A DNA stretch of 14,597 nucleotides from Desulfocapsa sp. (GCA_029935135.1 JAOZKX010000012.1:1-14597), one strand, 5' to 3'; positions 1 through 7,091 are shown, numbered from the stretch's first letter. The notes: a model not told the origin generated them from the letters alone. A program made the numbers and translations.

Positions 1-981
1 TGTTGCAAGCGCACCCCAAAGCCCGCCAACACCATGAATACCAACAACATCCAAAGAGTCATCGTACCCCATTTTCCCTTTGGCGAGAACGGCTGAATAA
101 CAGATCACACCAGCCACCCCACCCATAACAAGGGCAGAAATCGGGCTGACAAAACCGGCCCCCGGAGTAATTGCCACAAGACCGGCAAGGGCACCGGATG
201 CTGCACCAAGGATGGTTGGTTTCCCCTGCACCTTCCACTCTGCAATAACCCAGGCAAGAAGCCCTGCACCAGTTGCCACCTGCGTGGTCATAAGGGCAAG
301 AACCGCAACAGGTCCTGCAGAAAGAGCAGAACCGGCATTAAAACCGAACCAGCCAAACCAGAGAAGACCTGCGCCAAGTACCGTCAATGGTAGACTGTGC
401 GGATGCATGGCATCACGACCATAACCCTTTCGTTTCCCAAGCATAATACAGGCAACGAGAGCTGCTGCACCAGAGTTAATATGAATCACCGTACCGCCTG
501 CAAAATCAAGGGCCCCCATCTCTCCAAGCCATCCGCCCTGTCCCCAGACCCAGTGACATACCGGAAAATAGACAAGGGTTGACCAGCAGACAATAAAGGC
601 AAGGTATGCACCAAACTTCATTCGTTCGGCAATGGCACCAGTAATAAGAGCCGGAGTAATGATTGCAAACATCAACTGAAATGCGCAGAAAAGAAGATCC
701 GGAATGGTATCCGAATAGGGTCCCGGGCCAAGTCCGACATTCTTCAAGCCTGCATAATCCAGATTCCCGACGAAATGACCGATATCCGGCCCAAATGCCA
801 GAGAATACCCATAGAGTACCCAGATGACGGAAATCACCCCCAGACAGACAAAGCTCTGCATGGTTGTTGAAAGAACATTTTTACTGCGCACCAGACCACT
901 GTAAAACAGTGCCAGCCCCGGTGTCATCAGCATAACCATTGCCGTGGCAATGAGCATAAAAGCGGTATCTCCACTATCCAT
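1..981 (-). CDS. amt: Ammonium transporter, Amt/MEP/Rh family (3' end cut by window edge)
   Basis: An inner-membrane channel that conducts ammonia/ammonium. The visible part is residues 1-327, starting MDSGDTAFML; the last membrane helix and cytoplasmic tail lie left of the window. Family landmarks are present: TPGLALFY with GLVRSKNVL near residue 30, the FAIITPALITGA segment, the CHWVWGQGGW stretch, and DFAGGTVIH. The two pore histidines of the family appear as H167 (in VIHINSG) and H316 (in VVGIHGVGG), so the pore looks intact. The start is ATG at 979-981, with GGAGG at 991-995 (minus strand) about 9 nt upstream. It lies 54 bp downstream of a close paralogue on the same strand, so the two probably share a transcript. 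A glnK/glnB gene, the usual partner, is not seen here but could lie beyond the edge. The family call is very secure; substrate detail and regulation are inferred. Confidence 0.96.
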   Translation of the reverse strand, partial: MDSGDTAFMLIATAMVMLMTPGLALFYSGLVRSKNVLSTTMQSFVCLGVISVIWVLYGYSLAFGPDIGHFVGNLDYAGLKNVGLGPGPYSDTIPDLLFCAFQLMFAIITPALITGAIAERMKFGAYLAFIVCWSTLVYFPVCHWVWGQGGWLGEMGALDFAGGTVIHINSGAAALVACIMLGKRKGYGRDAMHPHSLPLTVLGAGLLWFGWFGFNAGSALSAGPVAVLALMTTQVATGAGLLAWVIAEWKVQGKPTILGAASGALAGLVAITPGAGFVSPISALVMGGVAGVICYSAVLAKGKMGYDDSLDVVGIHGVGGLWGALAT

Positions 982-995
982 TTTTCAAATCCTCC

Positions 996-1023
996 GACCT
1001 GTAACAGCTACCCATTACAGGTC
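996..1023 (-). repeat. Perfect 9-bp stem-loop between the tandem amt genes
   Basis: GACCTGTAA (996-1004) and TTACAGGTC (1015-1023) are perfect inverted repeats around a 10-nt loop. In the minus-strand transcript the hairpin falls after the stop codon of the upstream amt and ends at the ribosome binding site (GGAGG, 991-995) of the downstream amt. There is no U-tract after it, so it is not a classical terminator. It could affect mRNA processing, stability or access to the downstream ribosome binding site; these roles are inferred. Confidence 0.55.
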
Positions 1024-1035
1024 AAACATCTCTCA

Positions 1036-2259
1036 TTAATTGTTGTAGGCACTCTCTGAGTGTTCAGTGGAATCCAGACCGACAACTTCTGCATCTTCAT
1101 CCACCCTCAAGCCCATTGTACTGTTAATTATTTTCAACAAGATCCAGCTGATAACAAAGGTATAGGTGCCGACTACGAGAACACCAAATGCCTGTTTACC
1201 CAGCTGCGCGACATTGCCGGCCAGCAGACCGTCCACCCCACCAGGATTCACCGCAGTAGAGGCAAAGACACCGAGACACAGAGTACCCACCACACCACCT
1301 ACACCATGAATCCCCACAACATCAAGGGAATCATCAAGCTTCAATCTTGCCTTAAGGTTTACGGCTGCAAAACAGACGATACCAGCGAGAAAGCCAATAA
1401 CAATTGCCGAATTAGGACCCACAAAACCAGCCGCAGGAGTGATCGTGGCAAGCCCGGAAATAGCCCCGGAAGCAGCACCCAATGTAGTTGCCTTTCCCTG
1501 GGTAAACCATTCCATAACCACCCACATAAACATCCCCGCCATTCCAGCGAGATGGGTTGCCACAAATGCTGTGGCAGCAACTTCATTGGCAGCAAGCGCC
1601 GAACCACCATTAAAACCAAACCAGCCAAACCATAAAAGACCGGTTCCAATGACTGTCATGGGAAGGTTATGGGGCATAAAACTCTGCCTGCCATAACCGC
1701 GCCTGGGACCAATCACCAGTACTGCGGCAAGGGCAGCTGCACCGCAAGTCACATGCACAACCAGCCCTCCTGCAAAATCCATAACTCCCATATTGGCAAG
1801 CCAGCCACCTTTTGCCCACACCCAGTGACACACAGGATTATAGACAAGAATCGCCCACAGCAGAGCAAAAATCAAAAACGGTACAAAACGAACCCGCTCG
1901 GCAAACGCACCGGTAATCAATGCCGGAGTAATAACAGCAAACATACACTGATAAATCATAAAAACAGTCTGCGGGATGGTCGTGGCATAATCAGGGCTTG
2001 GTGCTGTGGTCACGCCGTTTAAGGCAAACCAGGACAGGTCTCCCACAAAACCACCAATATCAGGACCGAAGGACATGGAATAACCCAGATAAACCCACTC
2101 AAGGGAAATAAGTGCAATCATAAAGATGGACTGCATAATGGTACCAAGAACATTTTTGCTCCTCACCATTCCCGCGTAGAAAAGTGCCAGCCCCGGTGTC
2201 ATCAACAACACCAGACCGGCCGCCGCTAAAATAAAGGCAGTATCCGCACCGTTAATCAT
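1036..2259 (-). CDS. amt: Ammonium transporter, Amt/MEP/Rh family
   Basis: A second, complete ammonium channel of 407 residues, the usual length for bacterial AmtB-type proteins. It shares the same landmarks as its neighbour: TPGLALFY, GMVRSKNVL, FAVITPALITGAFAER, CHWVWAKGGW, DFAGGLVVH and GIHGVGGVVG. The twin pore histidines are H169 and H318. About eleven hydrophobic segments run through the chain and a short tail (GLRVDEDAEVVGLDSTEHSE) follows; such tails contact PII proteins in studied Amt proteins. Two ATG codons stand side by side (2260-2262 and 2257-2259). The strong ribosome binding site GGAGGAG (2264-2270) is only 1 nt from the first and 4 nt from the second, and the second also aligns with the start of the paralogue, so I chose 2259. 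It is the first gene of a probable two-gene operon with the downstream amt. High mutual similarity points to tandem duplication. Confidence 0.97.
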   Translation of the reverse strand: MINGADTAFILAAAGLVLLMTPGLALFYAGMVRSKNVLGTIMQSIFMIALISLEWVYLGYSMSFGPDIGGFVGDLSWFALNGVTTAPSPDYATTIPQTVFMIYQCMFAVITPALITGAFAERVRFVPFLIFALLWAILVYNPVCHWVWAKGGWLANMGVMDFAGGLVVHVTCGAAALAAVLVIGPRRGYGRQSFMPHNLPMTVIGTGLLWFGWFGFNGGSALAANEVAATAFVATHLAGMAGMFMWVVMEWFTQGKATTLGAASGAISGLATITPAAGFVGPNSAIVIGFLAGIVCFAAVNLKARLKLDDSLDVVGIHGVGGVVGTLCLGVFASTAVNPGGVDGLLAGNVAQLGKQAFGVLVVGTYTFVISWILLKIINSTMGLRVDEDAEVVGLDSTEHSESAYNN

Positions 2260-2312
2260 CATTCTCCTCCAAAGATATTTTCCGGACTTCCTAATCCAAA
2301 AGAAACATTGAT

Positions 2313-2341
2313 TATTATCTCAGTTCAATTCTCCCGACTGA
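2313..2341 (-). promoter_or_regulatory. Candidate sigma-70 promoter for the amt genes
   Basis: On the minus strand an extended -10 element TGAGATAAT (core GATAAT, 2313-2318) matches 5 of 6 consensus bases. It lies 17 bp from a weak -35, TTCAGT (2336-2341). Transcription would start near 2306, leaving about a 45-nt leader before the amt start. This is sequence-match evidence only. Confidence 0.3.
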
Positions 2342-2593
2342 ACCCTTGCTCTCCACTTGTTTCAACATCTTTCCCCACAGCAACATTATATATGCCATGG
2401 AACATGTGGGAAACAGCCCTACCTGTTACAAGAGTTATGCCAAAGTGAAGACTAAAGATAACATACTGTCTTCTCGTCGATTACCAAGAAAAGGCAGGAA
2501 TTCCCGCCATCCTAAACTATACATTTTCGTAACATTTGCGCGCCAATTTTACATTTTTGTGCATTTCCTGTCCCGTCCATCAACCTTTATCAT

Positions 2594-2622
2594 TTTACAT
2601 TTTTACCAATATCAGTTATTCT
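2594..2622 (+). promoter_or_regulatory. Candidate sigma-70 promoter for mtnA
   Basis: TTTACA (2594-2599) matches 5 of 6 bases of the -35 consensus. After a 17-bp spacer, TATTCT (2617-2622) matches 4 of 6 bases of the -10. Transcription would begin near 2629, about 40 nt before the chosen mtnA start. This supports the shorter coding sequence, because the longer frame would begin far upstream of this promoter. Confidence 0.35.
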
Positions 2623-2669
2623 TAATAAGTAACCATTCTCACAGAAAACAACCTGGACATGTATTTTTT

Positions 2670-3779
2670 ATGAAGATAAACGGGCAGCAATACCGCACCA
2701 TCTGGCCAGATCCTGCCGACAAGGCAAAAATCCTTATTATTGACCAGAGAAAGCTTCCACACGAGTTTATTATCGAATCACTTTCCAGTGTGAAAGAAGC
2801 AGCAACGGCAATTCGTGACATGCATGTTCGGGGCGCAGGGCTTATTGGTGCCACAGCAGCTTTTGGAATGCATCTTGCATCGATACAGGCGACAAGAGGA
2901 AAACTTGACACTGCTCTGGCAGAAGGAGCTGTACTCCTGGACAGGAGCAGGCCCACTGCCAAAAACCTGAAATGGGCAGTGGACAGAATCCTTGAGACTG
3001 CCGGCAAAGCCAACAGTGACGAGGAAAAAAGAAAACTTGTATATGAAACAGCCTGTGCCATCGCCGATGAGGATGCGGCCTTTTGTAAAGCACTGGGCGT
3101 GCACGGTTGTTCCATTATTGAAAAAATCAGCAAAGCAAAAGGTGGAGAGACAGTCAACATTCTGACTCACTGCAACGCTGGCTGGCTGGCTTTTGTGGAC
3201 TATGGAAGTGCCACAGCGCCCATCTACGCTGCAAGGGACGCCGGAATCAAAGTTCATGTCTGGGTTGACGAAACCCGCCCGTGGAACCAGGGCGCTCGAC
3301 TCACTGCATGGGAACTGCAACAGGAAGGTATCGACTGCACCCTTATCACTGATAATGCGGGTGGTCACCTTATGCAGCAGAGAATGGTAGACATGGTTAT
3401 TGTCGGCACAGATCGTACAACCCACACAGGAGATGTTGCCAATAAGATAGGAACATATCTGAAAGCACTGGCGGCACACGATAACAACATACCATTTTAT
3501 GTTGCTCTGCCGTCATCCACTTTTGATTGGGAGTTGGACAACGGCAGCGATATTCCCATTGAGGAACGCTCAGAAAAAGAGATCACAACGATCAGCGGCA
3601 TGACAGAAGACGGCAGGATAGAAACACTGCAGCTGACCAGTCCGGAAACCCGAGCCCTGAATCATGGCTTTGATATTACGCCGGCTCGCCTGATAAGCGG
3701 CCTGATAACTGAAAGAGGCATCACAGCTGCTAACAAAGAGGATATCCATCGACTTTTTCCAGAAAAAGCGATGTCATAA
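2670..3779 (+). CDS. mtnA: S-methyl-5-thioribose-1-phosphate isomerase (MtnA family, divergent)
   Basis: A cytoplasmic aldose-ketose isomerase of the MtnA/eIF2B-like fold. Classical members convert methylthioribose-1-P to methylthioribulose-1-P in methionine salvage. At 369 residues the length is normal. The catalytic pair of the family is visible: C168 in LTHCNAGW and D248 in VGTDRT. Other family blocks are VRGAGLIGATAAFG (53-66), DETRPWNQGARLTAWEL (200-216), TGDVANKIGTY (253-263) and IPIEER (295-300). Two blocks differ from textbook MtnA: VRGAPAIG reads VRGAGLIG, and GADRIAANGD reads GTDRTTHTGD. The preferred substrate could therefore differ, for example another deoxy or thio pentose phosphate. 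The ATG at 2670 (MKINGQQYRTIW) was chosen because it matches the family N-terminus and follows a candidate promoter; its ribosome binding site is poor. A PilZ gene follows after 17 bp. No other methionine-salvage gene is in the window. Confidence 0.88.
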   Translation: MKINGQQYRTIWPDPADKAKILIIDQRKLPHEFIIESLSSVKEAATAIRDMHVRGAGLIGATAAFGMHLASIQATRGKLDTALAEGAVLLDRSRPTAKNLKWAVDRILETAGKANSDEEKRKLVYETACAIADEDAAFCKALGVHGCSIIEKISKAKGGETVNILTHCNAGWLAFVDYGSATAPIYAARDAGIKVHVWVDETRPWNQGARLTAWELQQEGIDCTLITDNAGGHLMQQRMVDMVIVGTDRTTHTGDVANKIGTYLKALAAHDNNIPFYVALPSSTFDWELDNGSDIPIEERSEKEITTISGMTEDGRIETLQLTSPETRALNHGFDITPARLISGLITERGITAANKEDIHRLFPEKAMS

Positions 3780-3796
3780 TAAACGGAGGGACACAA

Positions 3797-4150
3797 ATGG
3801 CAATTTCAAATGGCGAAAAACGACAGTATGCACGGCAGGATTCTCAAAATCTCCTTAATTTTCTAATCTATGACCGAGAGGGAAGACAGACCACCTATTC
3901 CATGGGAAAAACTCTGGATGTCAGCGAAAATGGCCTCAAACTGGAAACGCGACACCCCATGCACGCCGACGACACCCTGCTTATCACTGTTGGCCTGGGA
4001 GATGAACTGATAGACCTGACCGGAGAGGTTCGATTTTTAGGAAAAACATCAGATCGCTATATCACAGGCATCCTCTTTTCCGACATCAGTAACAAGGGAA
4101 AACATATCCTGAAACAGTACACCAACAACTGCGAAAGACTTCTTTCCTGA
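3797..4150 (+). CDS. PilZ domain protein (probable c-di-GMP receptor)
   Basis: A 117-residue protein consisting of a single PilZ domain. The c-di-GMP binding signature of the family is complete: RQYAR (R9 and R13) near the N-terminus and DVSENG (41-46) at the start of the beta barrel. The following LKLET and the later TGEVRFLG and YITGILFSDIS strands fit the rest of the fold. It has no signal peptide or membrane segment, so it should be cytosolic and act through a protein partner. The ATG has a good ribosome binding site (GGAGG, 3784-3788). It starts 17 bp after mtnA and so is probably co-transcribed. A strong stem-loop follows its stop codon. The target process is unknown; the nearby sugar-nucleotide genes make polysaccharide production a reasonable but unproven guess. 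Confidence 0.88.
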   Translation: MAISNGEKRQYARQDSQNLLNFLIYDREGRQTTYSMGKTLDVSENGLKLETRHPMHADDTLLITVGLGDELIDLTGEVRFLGKTSDRYITGILFSDISNKGKHILKQYTNNCERLLS

Positions 4151-4159
4151 AATCATTTA

Positions 4160-4196
4160 GTTGTCCTGTGTTCACCGTAGGTGAGCACAGGACAAC
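4160..4196. terminator. 17-bp stem-loop between convergent pilZ and manC
   Basis: The arms at 4160-4176 and 4180-4196 pair over 17 bp, with one T-G wobble and a 3-nt GTA loop. The position between two convergent genes fits a bidirectional terminator, but neither strand has a proper T-run after the stem. It may instead block RNA decay or act as a repeat-type hairpin. Confidence 0.5.
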
Positions 4197-4198
4197 CA

Positions 4199-4240
4199 AA
4201 CCTAAAACCCAATACCCAACACCTAATACCTAATACCCAT
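4199..4240. repeat. Degenerate heptamer tandem repeat (6 units)
   Basis: Six consecutive 7-bp units are readable on the plus strand: AACCTAA, AACCCAA, TACCCAA, CACCTAA, TACCTAA, TACCCAT. On the minus strand the unit is roughly TTRGGTA. The array fills the gap from the stem-loop to the last base of the manC stop codon and carries no open frame. Short heptamer arrays of this sort occur in intergenic DNA of various bacteria; the function is unknown. Confidence 0.75.
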
Positions 4241-5655
4241 CACTTCTCTTCTTCACGACCGTAATCATCATCAAAACGAACGATATCGTCCTCACCAAGA
4301 TAACTACCGTTCTGCACCTCGATCAACTCAAGCGCAATAACACCAGGATTTTCCAGGCGATGCAATTCCCCTGCAGGAATATAAGTAGACTGGTTCTCAT
4401 GGAGTAAAAAAACATCCTCACCATTGGTAATTCTGGCAGTTCCGGCAACCACAACCCAATGTTCATGCCGATGATGGTGCATCTGCAGTGAAAGCTTGGC
4501 ACCCGGATTTACAGTAATGCGCTTAATCTGATACCTTGCCTGCTGTTCGAGCACAGTATAGCTGCCCCATGGGCGATACACCGTACGGTGCATCTTAAAC
4601 TCTTCACGTTTGGCACCTTTCAACTTGCTGACGATTTTTTTCACATCCTGAGCTCTATCCAGCGGGGCAACCAGCACAGCATCAGATGTTTCAACGACCA
4701 GTATATTCTCCAGCCCCACCGTGGCAACCAGCGTATCCTCAGAACGTACCAGGCAGTTTTTCGTATCTTCCATCAGCACATCACCCTGAGTGACATTGCC
4801 GTTTATGTCCTTGGCCGACACATCCCACAAGGCGTGCCATGATCCGATATCACTCCACTCCAGATCGGCCGCCACCACAGCGGCCTTGTCTGTTTTCTCC
4901 ATAAGTGCGTAATCTATTGAGTCATCAGGGCATCTGGACATAGCCCCTTTATCCAGGCGAAAAAACTGTTGATCCCTCTTCCCAAGCAGCACCGCCTCGC
5001 GCATACTGGAGAGCATTTCAGGAGCCAACTGCTCCATCTCTTCCCGAAATGTTTTAATGGTAAAGGCGAACATGCCACTATTCCAAAAATAGCCGCCTTT
5101 ATCCAGATAGGATTGAGCGGTGGCTAGGTCAGGTTTTTCACAAAAGGAACGGACAGAATTCCCCTCTCCCTGTTCAATATAGCCATAACCGGTTTCAGGG
5201 TGCTGAGGAGTAATGCCAAAGGTAACGATCTTTCCCTCTTCTGCAAGATCAGCCGCTTTCTGGACGGCCTCAGCAAAGGCCTCTTTTTTGAGAATCAGGT
5301 GATCTGCCGGCAACACCAGAAGAATGGTTTCCTCATCTTCATGCTCAGCGCAATACTCTACTGCACCACAGATTGCAGGGGCGGTATTTCTGCCGACAGG
5401 TTCCAGCAGGATCTGACATTTCTCGCCAACCCCAAGACCATCAACCTGGCTACGGGTAATAAAACGATGTTCCTCTCCTACCACTAACAGGGGCGGAAGC
5501 ACCTCTGCCAGCTGTGAGACACGAAGCACAGTGGTCTGCAGCAAAGATGTCTCATCAATAAGCTGCAGCAACTGCTTGGGATACAACTCACGAGACAGGG
5601 GCCATAGCCTGGAACCGGTTCCACCGGCAAGAATCACAGGTTGAATCTTTTGCAT
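4240..5655 (-). CDS. manC: Mannose-1-phosphate guanylyltransferase / mannose-6-phosphate isomerase (bifunctional)
   Basis: A 471-residue cytoplasmic enzyme with two domains, the usual AlgA/ManC length. The N-terminal nucleotidyltransferase part (about 4-285) has the GTP-binding signature LAGGTGSRLWPLSR (9-22), then PKQLL, FCEKPD and YFWNSGMFAF. The C-terminal type II phosphomannose isomerase cupin (about 310-465) has RPWGSY, the metal-site run QMHHHRHEHW, and the closing YLGEDDIVR and DDDYGR. It would turn fructose-6-P into mannose-6-P and mannose-1-P plus GTP into GDP-mannose; ManB does the step between. The frame extends upstream to 5757, but that extension overlaps manB by 74 bp and has no family similarity. 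ATG at 5653-5655 (MQKIQPVILAGG) has GAGGA just upstream and gives the expected N-terminus. It lies 28 bp after manB in the same operon. Confidence 0.95.
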   Translation of the reverse strand: MQKIQPVILAGGTGSRLWPLSRELYPKQLLQLIDETSLLQTTVLRVSQLAEVLPPLLVVGEEHRFITRSQVDGLGVGEKCQILLEPVGRNTAPAICGAVEYCAEHEDEETILLVLPADHLILKKEAFAEAVQKAADLAEEGKIVTFGITPQHPETGYGYIEQGEGNSVRSFCEKPDLATAQSYLDKGGYFWNSGMFAFTIKTFREEMEQLAPEMLSSMREAVLLGKRDQQFFRLDKGAMSRCPDDSIDYALMEKTDKAAVVAADLEWSDIGSWHALWDVSAKDINGNVTQGDVLMEDTKNCLVRSEDTLVATVGLENILVVETSDAVLVAPLDRAQDVKKIVSKLKGAKREEFKMHRTVYRPWGSYTVLEQQARYQIKRITVNPGAKLSLQMHHHRHEHWVVVAGTARITNGEDVFLLHENQSTYIPAGELHRLENPGVIALELIEVQNGSYLGEDDIVRFDDDYGREEEK

Positions 5656-5683
5656 TTTTTCCTCACGATCATATGAACTGCAT

Positions 5684-7045
5684 TTAACTTCTGATAATTT
5701 CAAGGAGTTCGTCGGTCTTTTCCTGCAACAATCCCGGATTGGCACGACTCTCCACATTCAAACGCAGCAACGGTTCTGTATTTGACTTCCTGATATTAAA
5801 ACGATACTCGGGGAAACTCACCGACAGCCCATCAATATATTCCTTTTGCCCACCATGAAACCTGGCTTCAATGGCAGCAATAACAGCATCGGGGTCAGCA
5901 ACGGTGGAATTAATTTCACCGGAAACGGGAAAGGCTTCCATTCGTTCAGCCACCAGGGAAGAAAGTGTTGCCTTTTTCCGACTCAATAAAGAGCTGACCA
6001 GAAGCCAGGGAATCATCCCCGAATCACAATAGCCAAAATCTCGAAAATAATGATGGGCAGACATCTCCCCACCATACACGGCATCTTCCTCACGCATCCG
6101 TTCTTTGATAAAGGCATGACCGGTACGGGTCATAACAGGATTTCCACCTGCCGCCTGAATCAACTCCTCACTGTTCCAGGTAAGCCGGGGATCATACAGG
6201 ATAGTCCCACCCGGTTCCTGAACCAACAACTCCTGGGCCAGTAGCCCGACAATATAATAGCCTTCTATAAAGTTTCCCTTTTCATCCCAGAAAAAACAGC
6301 GGTCAAAATCACCATCCCAGGCAATTCCAAGATCGGCACCATGCTCACGCACTAGCCGCGCAGTCTCTTCCCGTTTTTCCGGAAGGAGTGGATTGGGAAC
6401 CCCATTGGGGAAGGTTCCATCCGGCTGATGATAGGCCTTAATAAAGGTAAATGGCAACTCTTTTTCCAGAAGATCCACCACTGCCCCGGCACAGCCATTG
6501 CCACTGTTTACCACCAGTTTCAGTGGAGCCAGTTCCTCTTTATCCACATATCCCAGGAGGTGCTGAATATAGGAGGACTTACCGTCAACACTACTCTCCA
6601 CCCCTTTTGTTTCTGCAGCATCCGGAAGCCTCTCTTCCACAATCAACTCAGCCATTTTGCCAAGCCCAGCCTCTCCCGTCACAGGCCGTGCCCCCTTGCT
6701 GACAAACTTCATCCCGTTATAATCAGCAGGATTATGACTGGCAGTAACCACTATTCCACCATCAACCCCCTGGTCCTCCAGGCTGAAAGCTGCATGATAG
6801 ATCTCTTCCGTGCCGCACAGACCAAGATGCAGAACATCCACACCCGACTCCAGCAACCCTTGAGTCAAGGCCTGCACAAGCTCAAGACTGCTCAGGCGAA
6901 TATCATGACCAACGGCAACTTTAGCGGGCTTGAACACAGCCGCATAGGCACGGCCAATATTACGGGCAAGCTCGGGATTCAGCTCATCCGGTACCCGGCC
7001 ACGAATATCATAGGCCTTAAAACATGCTGGAACCCTTACACTCAT
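5684..7045 (-). CDS. manB: Phosphomannomutase (ManB/CpsG type)
   Basis: A 453-residue alpha-D-phosphohexomutase that interconverts mannose-6-P and mannose-1-P. The active-site phosphoserine loop is TASHNP (S103), the metal loop is DGDFDR (244-249), the sugar-binding loop is GEMSAHHYFRDF (326-337), and the phosphate-binding loop near the C-terminus is RKSNTEPLLR. These blocks and the N-terminal FKAYDIRGRVP match the CpsG/ManB branch more closely than GlmM. Glucose-phosphate activity is possible, since relatives such as AlgC are bifunctional. The start ATG (7043-7045) is preceded by AAAGGA. manC follows after 28 bp, so the pair forms a GDP-mannose operon. Upstream it diverges from rmlA across a 118-bp AT-rich region that must hold its promoter. 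Confidence 0.95.
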   Translation of the reverse strand: MSVRVPACFKAYDIRGRVPDELNPELARNIGRAYAAVFKPAKVAVGHDIRLSSLELVQALTQGLLESGVDVLHLGLCGTEEIYHAAFSLEDQGVDGGIVVTASHNPADYNGMKFVSKGARPVTGEAGLGKMAELIVEERLPDAAETKGVESSVDGKSSYIQHLLGYVDKEELAPLKLVVNSGNGCAGAVVDLLEKELPFTFIKAYHQPDGTFPNGVPNPLLPEKREETARLVREHGADLGIAWDGDFDRCFFWDEKGNFIEGYYIVGLLAQELLVQEPGGTILYDPRLTWNSEELIQAAGGNPVMTRTGHAFIKERMREEDAVYGGEMSAHHYFRDFGYCDSGMIPWLLVSSLLSRKKATLSSLVAERMEAFPVSGEINSTVADPDAVIAAIEARFHGGQKEYIDGLSVSFPEYRFNIRKSNTEPLLRLNVESRANPGLLQEKTDELLEIIRS

Positions 7046-7076
7046 TCTTTTTCCTTTATTCTAAATGAAATTTTGT

Positions 7077-7091
7077 TATGATAATATCATA
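7077..7091. promoter_or_regulatory. AT-rich 15-bp palindrome between manB and rmlA (possible operator)
   Basis: TATGATA and TATCATA form a perfect inverted repeat around a central A, in the 118-bp divergent region between manB (minus) and rmlA (plus). Its position would allow a dimeric regulator to control both sugar-nucleotide operons. The sequence is AT-rich, so chance is a real alternative. No convincing -35/-10 pair was found for either gene. Confidence 0.3.

Larger units (their letters stand above)
2260..2669. other. Divergent intergenic region between amt and mtnA
   Basis: This stretch holds no convincing gene. An open frame runs through its right part into mtnA, but it encodes low-complexity, F/H/S-rich sequence unlike any MtnA N-terminus. 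It contains the ribosome binding site of amt, candidate promoters for both directions, an interrupted palindrome centred on GGAATTCC (2493-2508), and several ACATTT-type repeats, including two exact copies of ATTTTACATTTTT (2546-2558 and 2592-2604). No riboswitch of the SAM-I type was recognised upstream of mtnA. Confidence 0.6.

Noticed and set aside
212..582. Small plus-strand frames opposite the first amt gene
   Set aside because: They lie inside the amt coding region and show composition typical of antisense shadows.
2380..2400. Sigma-54 type promoter for amt (TGGCATATATAATGTTGC on the minus strand)
   Set aside because: The GG and GC elements are separated by 13 bases instead of 10, so the fit to the -24/-12 consensus fails.
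2372..2412. Possible stem between TCCCCACA and TGTGGGAA upstream of mtnA
   Set aside because: Short, with a mismatch and a loop of about 25 nt; not convincing as a riboswitch or terminator.
2346..2669. N-terminal extension of MtnA by 108 residues
   Set aside because: The extension has no resemblance to MtnA, is rich in AT repeats, and a candidate promoter (2594-2622) lies inside it. The ATG at 2670 gives the usual family start.
2639..3479. Long minus-strand frames opposite mtnA
   Set aside because: Cysteine- and serine-rich sequence with no domain; shadows of a clearly conserved gene on the other strand.
5656..5757. 34-residue extension of ManC starting MWRVVPIRD
   Set aside because: It overlaps the end of manB, lies ahead of the nucleotidyltransferase motif, and the ATG at 5655 has its own ribosome binding site.
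6428..7081. 217-codon plus-strand frame opposite manB
   Set aside because: No recognisable motif, and it mirrors manB, whose catalytic motifs are intact across the same bases.
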